DNA of 64,000 bases. Source: Pseudomonas quebecensis (lineage in GTDB: Bacteria; Pseudomonadota; Gammaproteobacteria; Pseudomonadales; Pseudomonadaceae). This document shows positions 28,565 to 39,515 of this stretch, piece by piece. The translations under genes were made by a program, and so were the position numbers. Within the stretch, counting starts at the first letter, position 1. Every line of letters starts with the position of its first letter. The stretch covers positions 62,001-126,000 of the forward strand of contig NZ_CP112866.1 in assembly GCF_026410085.1 (NCBI RefSeq), read 5' to 3'. The notes below the pieces were generated by a model. It searched no databases and was not told where the DNA came from. It saw only the letters and a program-made list of their open reading frames with translations.

Positions 28565-29497
28565 GTCTATCGCGGCCATCAACATTTCGCCGATGTTCGT
28601 GCCAAATGCGTTATCGATCTCGCGGATGCATGTCGGGCTGGTCACGTTGATTTCAGTGAGATGCTCGCCGATCACGTCCAGACCGACAAACAGCAGGCCT
28701 TTTTCCCGCAGCGTCGGGCCGACCTGCGCGGCGATCCAGCGGTCTTTGTCCGACAGCGGGCGTGCCTCACCGCGCCCGCCGGCGGCCAGATTGCCTCGGG
28801 TCTCACCGGCGGCCGGGATGCGCGCCAGGCAATAATCCACCGGTTCGCCGTCGATCATCAGGATGCGCTTGTCGCCGTCCTTGATTGCCGGCAGATAGGC
28901 CTGGCCCATAATTTGCTGGCTGCCCAGCACGGTCAGGGTTTCCAGGATCACCGACAGGTTGGGGTCGCCGGCGCGGTGGCGGAAGATCGAGGTGCCGCCC
29001 ATGCCGTCCAACGGTTTAAGGATCACGTCACCGTGTTTGGCGGCGAATTCACGCAGCACATCGGCGCGGCGGCTGACCACGGTGGGCGGGGTGCATTGCG
29101 GGAAGAGGGTGGCGAACAGCTTTTCATTGCAGTCGCGCAGGCTCTGCGGCTTGTTGACGATCAATACGCCGTCGCGCTCAGCCTGCTCCAGCAGGTACGT
29201 GGAGTAGACGAACTCCATGTCGAACGGCGGGTCCTTGCGCATCAGGATCACGTCCAGATCGCTCAGGGGGCTGTCGATTTCATCCTGCAGTTCAAACCAT
29301 TTTTCGGGGTTGGCGAACACTTGCAGCGGGCGCATGCGCGCACGGGCCTGGCCCTCGCCCTGGTACAGGTCGCGCTGCTCCATATAGAACAGGGTCCAGC
29401 CACGGGCCTGGGCGGCCAGGAGCATGGCCAGCGAGCTGTCCTTTTTATAGGAAATGCTGGCGATAGGGTCCATGACAATGCCGACGCGAACGCTCAT
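28520..29497 (-). CDS. gshB: Glutathione synthetase GshB
   Basis: GshB joins gamma-glutamylcysteine and glycine using ATP. The 325-residue ATP-grasp enzyme shows RVGIVMDPIASISYKKDSS, MRKDPPFDMEFVYSTY, KPLDGMGGTSIFR and the C-terminal GLDVIGEHLTEINVTSPT metal/ATP site. The start at 29497 is preceded by AGAGGAAATC. The C terminus continues about ten residues past the usual IDAKLQ end into the inverted repeat. It is divergent from pilG. Confidence 0.95.
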   Translation of the reverse strand: MSVRVGIVMDPIASISYKKDSSLAMLLAAQARGWTLFYMEQRDLYQGEGQARARMRPLQVFANPEKWFELQDEIDSPLSDLDVILMRKDPPFDMEFVYSTYLLEQAERDGVLIVNKPQSLRDCNEKLFATLFPQCTPPTVVSRRADVLREFAAKHGDVILKPLDGMGGTSIFRHRAGDPNLSVILETLTVLGSQQIMGQAYLPAIKDGDKRILMIDGEPVDYCLARIPAAGETRGNLAAGGRGEARPLSDKDRWIAAQVGPTLREKGLLFVGLDVIGEHLTEINVTSPTCIREIDNAFGTNIGEMLMAAIDAKLQVTSSKRQVQG

Positions 29498-29735
29498 GGG
29501 GGATTTCCTCTGGCAAATTGGGCGCATAAAAGTGGCGTCAGAGTGGCGCTGACGCTGTTGTGGGTCAAGGAAAAACCACCTGGCGGGTGCCTCGATAGAT
29601 TGCTCCCCGAGACTGTGCTAAAAAGGCTGCCACGACGCAGCAGGCCGTGAATTCCAAGGCCCGCGGCGCTCATCCTGTGCAACATCAGGCAGTACACACC
29701 GAAAACCGATTCGCTGTGGCGATGGTAGAGCAGAT

Positions 29736-30143
29736 ATGGAACAGCATTCCAACGCCTTGAGGGTGATGGTGATCGACGATTCGAAGACGATCCGCCGTAC
29801 CGCCGAGACGCTGTTGAAAAACGCGGGGTGCGACGTCATCACGGCCATCGACGGTTTCGATGCCCTGGCGCGGATTGTGGATCATCACCCGCACATTATC
29901 TTTGTCGACATCATGATGCCGCGCCTGGATGGCTATCAGACCTGCGCCCTGGTGAAGAACAACCCGGCGTTCAAGGCGATCCCGGTGATCATGCTGTCAT
30001 CCAAGGACGGCCTGTTCGATAAAGCCAAGGGGCGCATCGTGGGGGTCGACCAGTTTTTGACCAAGCCTTTCAGCAAGGAAGAACTGCTGGGTGCGATCAA
30101 GGCCTACGTGCCGGGGTTCGCCGCAGTGGAACAAGCACACTGA
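29736..30143 (+). CDS. pilG: Twitching motility response regulator PilG
   Basis: PilG is a single-domain CheY-like regulator of the Chp system that promotes pilus extension through cAMP and the motor. The 135-residue receiver has VIDDSKTIRR (acidic pocket), phospho-acceptor Asp in IIFVDIMMPRLDG, Thr/Ser in MLSSKDG and Lys in LTKPFSK. It is first in pilG-pilH-pilI-pilJ-chpA-chpC. Confidence 0.95.
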   Translation: MEQHSNALRVMVIDDSKTIRRTAETLLKNAGCDVITAIDGFDALARIVDHHPHIIFVDIMMPRLDGYQTCALVKNNPAFKAIPVIMLSSKDGLFDKAKGRIVGVDQFLTKPFSKEELLGAIKAYVPGFAAVEQAH

Positions 30144-30188
30144 CGCCGCTTCACAACGCCGGCGCCGACCAATGTAGTGGGGAAAACC

Positions 30189-30554
30189 ATGGCACGTGTT
30201 CTGATCGTCGACGATTCGCCGACCGAAATGTACAAACTCACCGGCATGCTGGAAAAGCACGGGCACGAAGTGCTCAAAGCCGAAAACGGCGCGGACGGCG
30301 TGGCCCTGGCCCGTCAGGAAAAACCCGACGCCGTGCTGATGGACATCGTAATGCCGGGCCTCAATGGCTTCCAGGCCACCCGCCAGCTGTCCAAGGAGCC
30401 GGAAACCAACGGTATCCCGATCATCATCATCACCACCAAGGACCAGGACACCGACAAGATCTGGGGCGCGCGCCAGGGTGCCAAGGATTACCTGACCAAG
30501 CCGGTGGACGAAGAAACCCTGATCGCCACCCTGAACAAGGTGCTGGCCGGCTGA
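30189..30554 (+). CDS. pilH: Twitching motility response regulator PilH
   Basis: PilH is the second CheY-like receiver of the Chp system, thought to oppose PilG or act as phosphate sink. The 121-residue protein has LIVDDSPTEMYK, the phospho-acceptor in VLMDIVMPGLNG, IITTKDQ and DYLTKPVDE. The start at 30189 is standard; an in-frame start 12 bp upstream would add four residues. Confidence 0.95.
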   Translation: MARVLIVDDSPTEMYKLTGMLEKHGHEVLKAENGADGVALARQEKPDAVLMDIVMPGLNGFQATRQLSKEPETNGIPIIIITTKDQDTDKIWGARQGAKDYLTKPVDEETLIATLNKVLAG

Positions 30555-30566
30555 CGGCACGCCATC

Positions 30567-31091
30567 ATGACCGAGTCGCAGACCGCCTTCGAGCTGTTGC
30601 TGGACATCGACCGCCGCTGTCGCCTGTTGGCCGCCGACCTGCCGTCCCAGGATGCCGGCTTGCAGCGCTGGAGCGGGATTGGCTTTCGGGTGGGCGCGCA
30701 CTGGTTTGTGGCGCCGATGGGGGAAGTCGCCGAAGTCCTGCATGAGCCGCGCTGCACGTTAATGCCCGGAGTCAAGACCTGGGTGCGAGGCGTGGCGAAT
30801 CTGCGTGGGCGGTTGTTGCCGGTGATGGACCTCGGCGGGTTCCTCGGCGAGGCGCTGTCCAAGGCGCGCAAGCAACGGCGGGTGCTGGTGGTGGAATTCA
30901 ATGACCTGTTTGTCGGGTTGCTGGTGGACGAGGTGGTGGGCATGCAGCATTTCGCGCAAGACGCTTTATTGGCCAGCGCCCAGCCAGGCGCGCCGTTTAT
31001 CCAGGGCCGATTTGACGGCGAGCCGCTCTGGCAGGTTTTCAGCCCCTTCGCCCTGGCCCAGGCGCCGGGCTTCATGGATGTCGCCGCATGA
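30567..31091 (+). CDS. pilI: Twitching motility CheW-like adaptor PilI
   Basis: PilI couples the PilJ receptor to the ChpA kinase. The 174-residue protein is a single CheW domain with [36 protein letters not shown] and [12 protein letters not shown], the usual CheW core. It starts 12 bp after pilH and overlaps pilJ by 4 bp. Confidence 0.94.
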   Translation: MTESQTAFELLLDIDRRCRLLAADLPSQDAGLQRWSGIGFRVGAHWFVAPMGEVAEVLHEPRCTLMPGVKTWVRGVANLRGRLLPVMDLGGFLGEALSKARKQRRVLVVEFNDLFVGLLVDEVVGMQHFAQDALLASAQPGAPFIQGRFDGEPLWQVFSPFALAQAPGFMDVAA

Positions 31092-33139
31092 CCACCGTGA
31101 CCCCGCCCAAACCCCAGGCCGGCTCGCGCAGCCGCTCGCAGATCATCGTGCTGTTTATCGCGCTGATCGTGTTCATCATGTTGTTGTTCGCCAACTTCGC
31201 CTACCTCAATACCCAATCCACTTACGACAAGCAGTACATCGGCCACGCCGGTGAATTGCGCGTGCTGTCCCAACGTATCGCCAAGAACGCCACCGAAGCC
31301 GCCGCCGGCAAGGCCGCCGCGTTCAAGCTGCTGGGCGAAGCGCGCAACGACTTTGCCCAGCGCTGGGGCTACCTGAAAAAAGGCGACCCGCAAACCGGCC
31401 TGCCCGCCGCCCCCAGCGCCGTGCGCGGCGAAATGCGCGCGGTGCAGACCGACTGGGAAGCCTTGCTGAAAAACACCGACGCGATCCTGGCCAGCGAACA
31501 AACGGTGCTGTCCCTGCACCAAGTGGCGGCGACCCTCGCCGAAACCGTGCCGCAATTGCAGATGGAATCGGAAAAAGTCGTCGATATCCTGCTTCAGCGC
31601 GGCGCGCCGGCCAGCCAGGTAGCCTTGGCCCAGCGCCAATCGTTGCTCGCCGAGCGCATCCTGGGCGCGGTCAATACCGTGCTTGCCGGCGACGAAACCG
31701 CCGTACAGGCTGCCGATGCCTTCGGTCGCGATGCCAACCGCTTCGGCCAGGTGCTCAATGGCATGCTCAACGGCAACCCGGGGCTGCGCATCACTCAGGT
31801 CGAAGACCGCGATGCCCGCGCACGGCTGGCGGAAATCGCCGAGCTGTTCGAATTCGTTTCCGGCTCGGTGGATGAAATCCTGGAAACCTCGCCCCAGTTG
31901 TTTCAGGTGCGCGCCTCGGCGAGCAATATTTTCAACCTCTCCCAGACCCTGCTCGATGAAGCCTCGCGCCTTGCCAGCGGCTTTGAAAATCTGGCCGGCG
32001 GGCGCAGTTTCGACACCATCGGCGGCTACGTACTGGGCCTGCTGGCGTTGACCTCGATTATCCTGATCGGCTTGGTGATGGTGCGTGAGACCAACCGCCA
32101 GTTGCACGAAACCGCCGAGAAAAACGAGCGCAATCAGAACGCGATCATGCGCCTGCTCGACGAAATCGAAGACCTCGCCGACGGCGATCTCACCGTGACC
32201 GCCTCGGTCACAGAGGATTTCACCGGCACCATCGCCGACTCCATCAACTATTCGGTGGACCAACTGCGCGATCTGGTGGCCACCATCAACCTCACCGCCG
32301 GGCAAGTGGCCGGTGCAGTGCAGGAAACCCAGGCCACCGCCATGCACCTGGCACAGGCGTCCGAGCACCAGGCCCAGCAGATCGCCGAAGCGTCCACCGC
32401 GATCAACCAGATGGCCCAGTCCATCGACCAGGTGTCGGCCAACGCCGCCGAATCCTCCGCGGTGGCCGAGCGCTCGGTGGAAATCGCCAACAAGGGCAAC
32501 GAGGTGGTGCATAACACCATCCATGGCATGGACAACATTCGCGAGCAGATCCAGGACACCGCCAAGCGCATCAAACGCCTGGGCGAGTCCTCACAGGAGA
32601 TCGGCGATATCGTCAGCCTGATCGACGACATTGCCGATCAGACCAACATCCTCGCTCTCAATGCGGCAATCCAGGCCAGCATGGCCGGCGACGCCGGGCG
32701 CGGGTTCGCCGTGGTGGCCGATGAAGTGCAACGCCTGGCCGAGCGTTCATCGGCGGCAACCCGGCAGATTGAAACCCTGGTGCGGGCGATCCAGGCCGAT
32801 ACCAACGAAGCCGTGATCTCCATGGAGCAGACCACCACCGAAGTGGTGCGCGGCGCGCGGTTGGCGCAGGACGCCGGGGTGGCGCTGGAAGAGATCGAGG
32901 GCGTGTCGAAAACCCTGGCGGCGTTGATCCAGAGCATCTCCAACGCGGCGCAGCAGCAGACCTCGTCGGCGGGGCAGATCTCCCTGACCATGAACGTGAT
33001 CCAGCAGATCACCACGCAGACCTCGTCGGGTTCCACCGCTACCGCCGAAAGCATCGGCAACCTGGCGAAGATGGCGAGCCAGTTGCGCCGGTCGGTGTCG
33101 GGTTTCACCCTGCCGCCGCCCAAACAGGTCGACAGTTGA
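31088..33139 (+). CDS. pilJ: Twitching motility methyl-accepting chemoreceptor PilJ
   Basis: PilJ senses surface contact or pili. The 683-residue protein has an N-terminal membrane helix (residues about 18-40), a periplasmic helical sensor with two PilJ-type segments ([13 protein letters not shown] and [16 protein letters not shown]) and a second helix near residue 315 ([21 protein letters not shown]). A HAMP domain and a cytoplasmic MCP signalling domain with [25 protein letters not shown] follow. No pilK methyltransferase gene follows it, unlike P. aeruginosa. Confidence 0.95.
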   Translation: MTTVTPPKPQAGSRSRSQIIVLFIALIVFIMLLFANFAYLNTQSTYDKQYIGHAGELRVLSQRIAKNATEAAAGKAAAFKLLGEARNDFAQRWGYLKKGDPQTGLPAAPSAVRGEMRAVQTDWEALLKNTDAILASEQTVLSLHQVAATLAETVPQLQMESEKVVDILLQRGAPASQVALAQRQSLLAERILGAVNTVLAGDETAVQAADAFGRDANRFGQVLNGMLNGNPGLRITQVEDRDARARLAEIAELFEFVSGSVDEILETSPQLFQVRASASNIFNLSQTLLDEASRLASGFENLAGGRSFDTIGGYVLGLLALTSIILIGLVMVRETNRQLHETAEKNERNQNAIMRLLDEIEDLADGDLTVTASVTEDFTGTIADSINYSVDQLRDLVATINLTAGQVAGAVQETQATAMHLAQASEHQAQQIAEASTAINQMAQSIDQVSANAAESSAVAERSVEIANKGNEVVHNTIHGMDNIREQIQDTAKRIKRLGESSQEIGDIVSLIDDIADQTNILALNAAIQASMAGDAGRGFAVVADEVQRLAERSSAATRQIETLVRAIQADTNEAVISMEQTTTEVVRGARLAQDAGVALEEIEGVSKTLAALIQSISNAAQQQTSSAGQISLTMNVIQQITTQTSSGSTATAESIGNLAKMASQLRRSVSGFTLPPPKQVDS

Positions 33140-33192
33140 CAGGTACAGGTTTCAAGAACACCAGCAATCCATGAATTCAAAGCGGAGCAGTT

Positions 33193-36100
33193 ATGGTTGA
33201 TCGGCACGACTACGTGGCCCTCGAATGGGTCAAGGACGACATTGCCGAGACCCTGCAACACGCCCGTTCGGCGCTGGACGCTTACGTCGAAACCGCCGAC
33301 GGCGATGTGATCGACGAATGCCTGGCCGGCATCCACCAGGTGCACGGCGCGCTGCAGATGGTCGAGTTCTACGGCGCGGCGCTGCTGGCCGAGGAGATCG
33401 AGGCATTGGCGATGGCCCTGCGCGACGGGCAGGTCGGCCAGCGCGATGAGGGCATCCGCCTGCTGCAACAGGCCTTTGGCCAGTTGCCGCTGTACCTCGA
33501 CCGCGTGCACAGCGCTCGCCGTGACTTGCCGCTGGTCGTCCTGCCGCTGCTCAACGACCTGCGCAGCGCCCGCGGTGAAAGCCTGCTGTCGGAAACCAGC
33601 CTGTTCAGCCCGCAACTGCTGTCGATTGCGCCGTTGCCCGACGAGGCCCTGGCCCGGCGCGCAGGGCCGGACCTTCACGAACACCTGCGCCAATGGCACC
33701 AACTGCTGCAACAGGCGCTGGCCGGGTTGCTGCGCGAGGATCACGGCCCGAGCAACCTGGAAGACATGGCGCGGGTGTTCGCGCGTCTGGAAGCGCTGTG
33801 CCAGGGCGCACCTCTGTTGCCATTGTGGCAAGTGGCCTCGGCGCTGGTCGAGGGCATGCTCACGGGCGTGATCGCCAACAGCCCGGCGCTGCGCAGCCTG
33901 CTCAAGGCCAGCGACAGGCAGCTCAAGCGCCTGCTGGCCCAGGGCATCGAGGGCATCAACCAGTCGGCGCCGGATGACCTGCTCAAGAGCCTGCTGTTCT
34001 ATGTCGCCAAAGTCACCCGCCCGACGCCCCGCATGCAAAGCTTGAAAGAACGCTACGGCCTGGACGATGCCTTGCCCGACAGCGCCGTGGTGGATGCCGA
34101 GCGCGCGCACATGGCCGGGCCGGATCGCAATGCGATGGGCTCGGTACTCGGTGCGTTGTGCGAGGAGCTGGTGCGGGTCAAGGAGCGCCTGGACCTGTTC
34201 GTGCGCAGCGACCGCCAGCACGCCAGCGACCTTGACGCGCTGCTGGCACCGTTGCGACAGATCGCCGATACGCTGGCGGTGCTCGGCTTCGGCCAGCCGC
34301 GCAAAGTGATCATCGACCAGCTCGCCGTGGTGCTGAGCCTGGCCCAGGGCCATCGCGAACCGGACGATGCGGTGCTGATGGATGTGGCCGGCGCGCTCCT
34401 TTACGTCGAAGCCACGCTGGCGGGCATGGCCGGCACCGTCGAGCCGGAGAGCCGCGAAGAAAGCCGCCTGCCCACCACCGACCTGACCCAGATTCACCAA
34501 TTGGTGCTGCGCGAATCCTGCCAGTGCCTGCGCCAGGCCAAAGAATTGGTGATCGACTGCATCGAGGCCGACTGGGACCGCCAACGCCTGGAATCCCTGC
34601 CGGAACTGCTGAGCCAGGTGCGCGGCGCGCTGGCCATGATCCCTCTGCCCCGGGCGGCCAGCCTGATGCGCGGTTGCACCGATTACGTCGATGCGCAGTT
34701 GATGGTCGACGAACAACCGCCGAGCGAGAAGCAATTGGCGCACTTCGCCGACGTAATCAGCAGCCTGGAGTATTACCTCGAACGCATGCTCCAGGACCCG
34801 GATGCCGCCGGCGAACGGGTGCTGGAATTGGCCACCCAGGGGCTGGTCGCGCTCGGCTACCTGCCGGCGGAAAAACCCTGGCGCCAAGCCCTGGCCGCGC
34901 CGGACGGTGCACTCTCTACCGAGGCTGCGCCCAGCCAATCCCAATTCGACGCATTGGCCAGCCCCACGTCGCGCCTCAACCCGCCGGCCTTGCAGCGCCC
35001 CGGCAGCCTGTTGCCGCCGCCGGCCGATGAAGCGCCGGTCGACGATGAGTTGCGCGAGGTGTTTCTCGAAGAGACCGACGAAGTCCTCGAGGTGCTGCAC
35101 CGCTATCTGCCCAACAGCGCGGACAAAAACGCCCAAGGCGAGATGCGCCGCGCGTTTCACACCCTCAAAGGCAGCGGCCGCATGGTGCGCGCCCTGGTGC
35201 TGGCGGAACTGGCCTGGGCCGTGGAGAACCTGCTGAACCGCGTGCTCGAACGCAGCGTGACCCTGGGCCCGCAGGTGCAACAGGTGCTGGATGAAGCCGT
35301 GGCACTGTTGCCGGAATTGATCGCCGATTTTGCCCAGGGCGCCCAGCGCCAGCGCGATGAAGTCGACGCCCTGGCCGCCCGTGCCCATGGGTTGGCCAGT
35401 GGTGTCGCCGTGACGGCCGCCGAGCCCCATGACCCGCTGCTGCTGGAGATCTTTCGCAACGAAGCCCTGAGCCACCTCGACAGCCTCAACCGCTTCCTGG
35501 AACAGGCCGCCGAGCATGTGCCGCTGCAAGTCAGCGATGAACTGCAACGGGCCCTGCACACCCTCAAGGGCAGCGCCTACATGGCCGGCGTATCGCCCAT
35601 CGCCGAACTGGCGCGGCCGCTGGATCACCTGACTCGCGAGTACAAGGCTCACCGCCTGCCGCTGGACCTGGATGAAGTGGAGCTGCTGCTGGAAGCCGAA
35701 GGCCTGTTCCAGCGAGGGTTGCGTCAGTTGGACAGCGACCCCCTTGCACCGATCTCGGGCGCCGCGGACCTGATTGCACGTACCCAACAGCTGCTCGAGC
35801 GCCAGCTCCAGGCGTTGCTCGACGCGCCCAGCAGTGGTCTGCGCATCAAGCGCAACCCGCACCTGATCGCCGATTTCCTGGCCCAGGGCATGGACATCCT
35901 GCTCGATGCCGAAAGCCTGCTGCGCCGCTGGCAGCAACACCCCGGCGAGCGCCAGGAACTCACCGCGCTGCTGGATGAGCTGACCACCCTCGGCGAAGGC
36001 GCGCATCACGCCGATCTGCATGCCATCGACGAGCTTTGCGAAGCCTTGCTCGACCTGTACGGCGCCGTGGAAGAAAGCAGCCTGGCGGTCAGCGAGCGGT

Positions 36101-39012
36101 TTTTCCAGGAGGCCGAACAGGCCCATGAAGCGCTGATCAACATGCTCGACCAACTCGCCGCCGGCCAGGAGATCAGCCCCGCGCCGGCTCGTGTACAGGC
36201 CTTGCGCGAGCTGTTGGATGAAGCCCTCGCCCCCTCGGCCACCGGCCTGATCACACGCCAGGGCGACCGCGCGCCGAACATTGCCGAACTGGGCGCGGCG
36301 ACGCGGCAGTTGGATCACGCCACCACCGTGGACGATGAGATCGTCGAGATTTTCCTGGAAGAAGCGGTCGATATCCTCGACAGCGCCGGGCAATCCCTCA
36401 AGCGCTGGTTGCTGGAGCCCGAGAGCATGGCGCCGTTGTCGTCGTTGCAGCGCGACCTGCACACCCTCAAGGGCGGCGCGCGCATGGCCGAGATCGCGCC
36501 GGTAGCCGACCTGGCCCATGAACTGGAAGGCCTTTACGAAGGCCTGGTCGACCGTCGCTACAACTACTCCAACGAACTGTCCCAGGTGTTGATGGCCAGC
36601 CATGAACGGCTGGCGCTGCAGCTGGAAGAGCTGCACCAGCATCAGGCCCTGAGCGACAGCACGGAGCTGGTGGCCAAAATCCGGGCGCTGCGCCACAACG
36701 GCGCCCCGGCAGCCGCCACGCCGGCGAGCGACGCGTCGAGTGCCGACCCTGAGTTGCTGGAGATCTTTCTCGAAGAAGCCGCCGACATCCTCGACAGCTC
36801 CGGCGCCGCGCTGCTGCGCTGGCAGGCCGAGCCGAGCAATCGCCAGGAGGTCGAAACCCTGCTGCGCGACCTGCACACCCTCAAGGGCGGCGCGCGCATG
36901 GTCGAGATCGGTCCGATTGGCGACCTGGCCCATGAACTGGAGTTTCTCTACGAAGGGCTGTCCGCCGGCCAACTGGTTGCAAGCCCGGAGCTGTTCGCGC
37001 TGCTGCAAGGTTGTCACGATCGCCTGGCACAGATGATCGACGCGGTGGCCGACGGCTTGCCGGTGGGCTCGGTGGACAAACTGATCGAGCGCATCAAGAG
37101 CCTGGTGCACCCCAGCGACGAGCCGCTGGGGCCGGTGGCGTTGCCGACGGGCAAGGCCGAGGCGGCGGTGGACCCGGCCGCCGATACGGTGAAAATTTCG
37201 GCGGATCTGCTTGATGACCTGGTCAATCTGGCCGGCGAAACCTCGATCTTCCGAGGGCGGATCGAGCAGCAGGTCAACGATGCCAGCGTCGCCCTCAACG
37301 AGGTGGAAACCACCATTGAGCGCATGCGCGATCAGTTGCGCCGCCTGGACACCGAAACCCAGGGCCGCATTCTCAGTCGCCAGAAAGTCGAGGCCGAGCG
37401 CCTGGGCTACGAAGAATTCGACCCGCTGGAAATGGACCGTCATTCGCAACTGCAGCAATTGTCTCGCGCGCTGTTCGAGTCGGCCTCGGACCTGCTGGAC
37501 CTCAAGGAAACCCTGGAACGGCGTAACCAGGACGCGCACAACCTGTTGCAGCAGCAGGCGCGCATCAACACCGAGTTGCAGGAAGGCCTGATGCGTACCC
37601 GCATGGTGCCGTTCGAACGCATGCTGCCACGGCTCAAACGTATCGTGCGGCAGGTGGCGAGTGAGCTGGGCAAGGATGTCGAGTTCATCGTCGGCAATGC
37701 CGAGGGCGAAATGGACCGCAACGTGCTGGAGCGCATGGTGGCGCCGTTGGAGCATATGTTGCGCAACGCCGTCGACCACGGCCTGGAGTCCCGGGAGGTG
37801 CGCCTGGCCGCCGGCAAGCCGGAAAAGGGCCGCATCACCCTCGACCTGACTCATGAAGGCGGCGATATCGTCTTCGACATGCGCGACGACGGTGCCGGCG
37901 TGCCGCTGGACGCGGTGCGGCGCAAGGCGATCAAGCGCGGCCTGCTCAGTCCTCAGCAAGAGATCAGCGACCGTGACGTGCTGCAGTTCATCCTGCAACC
38001 GGGCTTCTCCACTGCGGAAAAAATCACCCAGATTTCCGGGCGCGGCGTGGGCATGGACGTGGTGCATGAAGAAGTGCGCCAGCTCGGCGGTTCGATGGTG
38101 ATCGACTCGACGCCGGGGCAGGGCGTGCATTTCCGCATCCGCCTGCCTTTCACCGTGTCGGTCAATCGTGCGTTGATGGTGCAGTGCGCGGACGAGCAGT
38201 ACGCGATCCCGCTCAACACCATTGAGGGCCTGGTGCGTGTGCTGCCCCATGAACTGGCGGGCCACTATCAGCAGGACCCGCCGTGCTACGAGTATGCCGG
38301 CCAGCGCTATGAGCTGTTCTACTTGGGCGACCTGCTGCACACCGTCGCGCGCCCGAAACTGCTGGGCCAGTACCAGCCCGTGCCGGTGCTGCTGGTGCAG
38401 TGCAATGAGCGGCATGTGGCGGTGCATGTGGACGCCATGGCCGGCACGCGTGAGATTGTGGTCAAGGGCTTGGGCCCGCAATTTGCCGGGGTAAAAGGCG
38501 TCTCGGGGGCGACCATTCTCGGAGACGGTCGCGTGGTGCTGATCATCGACCTGCTGGCCCATATCCGCGCCCGGCCAGCGGCATTGCCGGCCCAGGCGAG
38601 CCACGCGCCGCTGATCCTCAACGATCCCCTGAAAAAGCGCCCGCTGCTGGTGTTGGTGGTCGACGACTCGGTGACGGTGCGCAAAGTTACCAGCCGCCTG
38701 CTGGAGCGCAACGGCATGAACGTACTCACCGCCAAGGACGGCATTGACGCCCTGGCCGTGCTTGAGGAACACACCCCGGACCTGATGTTGCTGGACATAG
38801 AAATGCCGCGCATGGACGGCTTTGAAGTGGCGATTCAGGTGCGTAACGACCCGCGGCTGATGCGCCTGCCGATCATCATGATCACCTCTCGCACCGGCCA
38901 GAAACACCGCGACCGCGCCATGGCCATCGGCGTCAACGATTACCTGGGCAAGCCGTACCAGGAGTCGGTGCTGCTCGAAAGCATCGCTTACTGGAGCAAG
39001 TCCCATGCTTGA
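33193..39012 (+). CDS. chpA: Hybrid chemosensory histidine kinase ChpA
   Basis: This 1,939-residue CheA-type kinase drives PilG and PilH. The N terminus has a degenerate Hpt-like region (HQVHGALQMVEFYGAALLAEE), followed by four canonical Hpt domains with phospho-His at about residues 656, 789, 1090 and 1228 (HTLKG motif in each). Next come the dimerisation helix pair, the ATPase domain (N box NAVDHG near 1525; DDGAGV and GRGVGMDVV), a CheW-like domain and a C-terminal receiver with Asp near 1868 (LLDIEMPRMDG). P. aeruginosa ChpA is about 2,470 residues, so this is a shorter version. Its end overlaps chpC by 8 bp. Confidence 0.95.
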   Translation: MVDRHDYVALEWVKDDIAETLQHARSALDAYVETADGDVIDECLAGIHQVHGALQMVEFYGAALLAEEIEALAMALRDGQVGQRDEGIRLLQQAFGQLPLYLDRVHSARRDLPLVVLPLLNDLRSARGESLLSETSLFSPQLLSIAPLPDEALARRAGPDLHEHLRQWHQLLQQALAGLLREDHGPSNLEDMARVFARLEALCQGAPLLPLWQVASALVEGMLTGVIANSPALRSLLKASDRQLKRLLAQGIEGINQSAPDDLLKSLLFYVAKVTRPTPRMQSLKERYGLDDALPDSAVVDAERAHMAGPDRNAMGSVLGALCEELVRVKERLDLFVRSDRQHASDLDALLAPLRQIADTLAVLGFGQPRKVIIDQLAVVLSLAQGHREPDDAVLMDVAGALLYVEATLAGMAGTVEPESREESRLPTTDLTQIHQLVLRESCQCLRQAKELVIDCIEADWDRQRLESLPELLSQVRGALAMIPLPRAASLMRGCTDYVDAQLMVDEQPPSEKQLAHFADVISSLEYYLERMLQDPDAAGERVLELATQGLVALGYLPAEKPWRQALAAPDGALSTEAAPSQSQFDALASPTSRLNPPALQRPGSLLPPPADEAPVDDELREVFLEETDEVLEVLHRYLPNSADKNAQGEMRRAFHTLKGSGRMVRALVLAELAWAVENLLNRVLERSVTLGPQVQQVLDEAVALLPELIADFAQGAQRQRDEVDALAARAHGLASGVAVTAAEPHDPLLLEIFRNEALSHLDSLNRFLEQAAEHVPLQVSDELQRALHTLKGSAYMAGVSPIAELARPLDHLTREYKAHRLPLDLDEVELLLEAEGLFQRGLRQLDSDPLAPISGAADLIARTQQLLERQLQALLDAPSSGLRIKRNPHLIADFLAQGMDILLDAESLLRRWQQHPGERQELTALLDELTTLGEGAHHADLHAIDELCEALLDLYGAVEESSLAVSERFFQEAEQAHEALINMLDQLAAGQEISPAPARVQALRELLDEALAPSATGLITRQGDRAPNIAELGAATRQLDHATTVDDEIVEIFLEEAVDILDSAGQSLKRWLLEPESMAPLSSLQRDLHTLKGGARMAEIAPVADLAHELEGLYEGLVDRRYNYSNELSQVLMASHERLALQLEELHQHQALSDSTELVAKIRALRHNGAPAAATPASDASSADPELLEIFLEEAADILDSSGAALLRWQAEPSNRQEVETLLRDLHTLKGGARMVEIGPIGDLAHELEFLYEGLSAGQLVASPELFALLQGCHDRLAQMIDAVADGLPVGSVDKLIERIKSLVHPSDEPLGPVALPTGKAEAAVDPAADTVKISADLLDDLVNLAGETSIFRGRIEQQVNDASVALNEVETTIERMRDQLRRLDTETQGRILSRQKVEAERLGYEEFDPLEMDRHSQLQQLSRALFESASDLLDLKETLERRNQDAHNLLQQQARINTELQEGLMRTRMVPFERMLPRLKRIVRQVASELGKDVEFIVGNAEGEMDRNVLERMVAPLEHMLRNAVDHGLESREVRLAAGKPEKGRITLDLTHEGGDIVFDMRDDGAGVPLDAVRRKAIKRGLLSPQQEISDRDVLQFILQPGFSTAEKITQISGRGVGMDVVHEEVRQLGGSMVIDSTPGQGVHFRIRLPFTVSVNRALMVQCADEQYAIPLNTIEGLVRVLPHELAGHYQQDPPCYEYAGQRYELFYLGDLLHTVARPKLLGQYQPVPVLLVQCNERHVAVHVDAMAGTREIVVKGLGPQFAGVKGVSGATILGDGRVVLIIDLLAHIRARPAALPAQASHAPLILNDPLKKRPLLVLVVDDSVTVRKVTSRLLERNGMNVLTAKDGIDALAVLEEHTPDLMLLDIEMPRMDGFEVAIQVRNDPRLMRLPIIMITSRTGQKHRDRAMAIGVNDYLGKPYQESVLLESIAYWSKSHA

Positions 39013-39460
39013 CCATCGCGCCAGCCAGGTCACCGGCCTGCTTCTGCCCCTGGCCGACCGGCACCTGATACTGCCCAACGTGGCCGTGGCCGAACTGATC
39101 GATTTTCAGCGCGGCGAACCGGCCAGTGATGCGCCGCCGTGGTATTTGCGGCAAGTCACCTGGCGTGACCGGCAAATCCCCCTGATCAGCTTTGAAGCCG
39201 CCTGCGGCGAAGCTATTGTCGTCGGCGAACGCTCGCGCATCGTGGTGCTGAACGCACTGGGCGGGCGGCCGACCTTGAAGTTCATCGCACTGGTGATCCA
39301 GGGGATTCCGCGGTCGTACAAGCTCGACAGCGAGCTGAGCTATGTGGACGTGCCGCTCAGCCCGCTGGAGCTGGCAGCGGTGCAGGTGGGCGAGCATGTG
39401 GCGAAGGTGCCGGATTTGATGGGGCTGGAAGCCTTGCTGGTCGAGTCAGGCCTGGCCTGA
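39005..39460 (+). CDS. chpC: CheW-like adaptor ChpC
   Basis: This 151-residue protein is a CheW-like domain (VTGLLLPLADRHLILPNVAVAELIDF, WRDRQIPLISFE, FIALVIQGIPRS), matching ChpC of the Pil-Chp system, an accessory adaptor thought to link further receptors to ChpA. It overlaps chpA by 8 bp. In P. aeruginosa chpB lies between chpA and chpC; here it is absent. Confidence 0.88.
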   Translation: MLDHRASQVTGLLLPLADRHLILPNVAVAELIDFQRGEPASDAPPWYLRQVTWRDRQIPLISFEAACGEAIVVGERSRIVVLNALGGRPTLKFIALVIQGIPRSYKLDSELSYVDVPLSPLELAAVQVGEHVAKVPDLMGLEALLVESGLA

Positions 39461-39515
39461 GCTGCGCATTTTCTGAGAAATGAAAGGCGTCCTATGATGA
39501 GGGGCCTTTTCCGGT

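Noticed and set aside
32638..39078. A 2,146-codon open frame on the minus strand across chpA
   Set aside because: It is the antisense of chpA and part of pilJ, in GC-rich sequence that keeps shadow frames open. It has low-complexity His/Gln/Arg-rich composition and no family motif.
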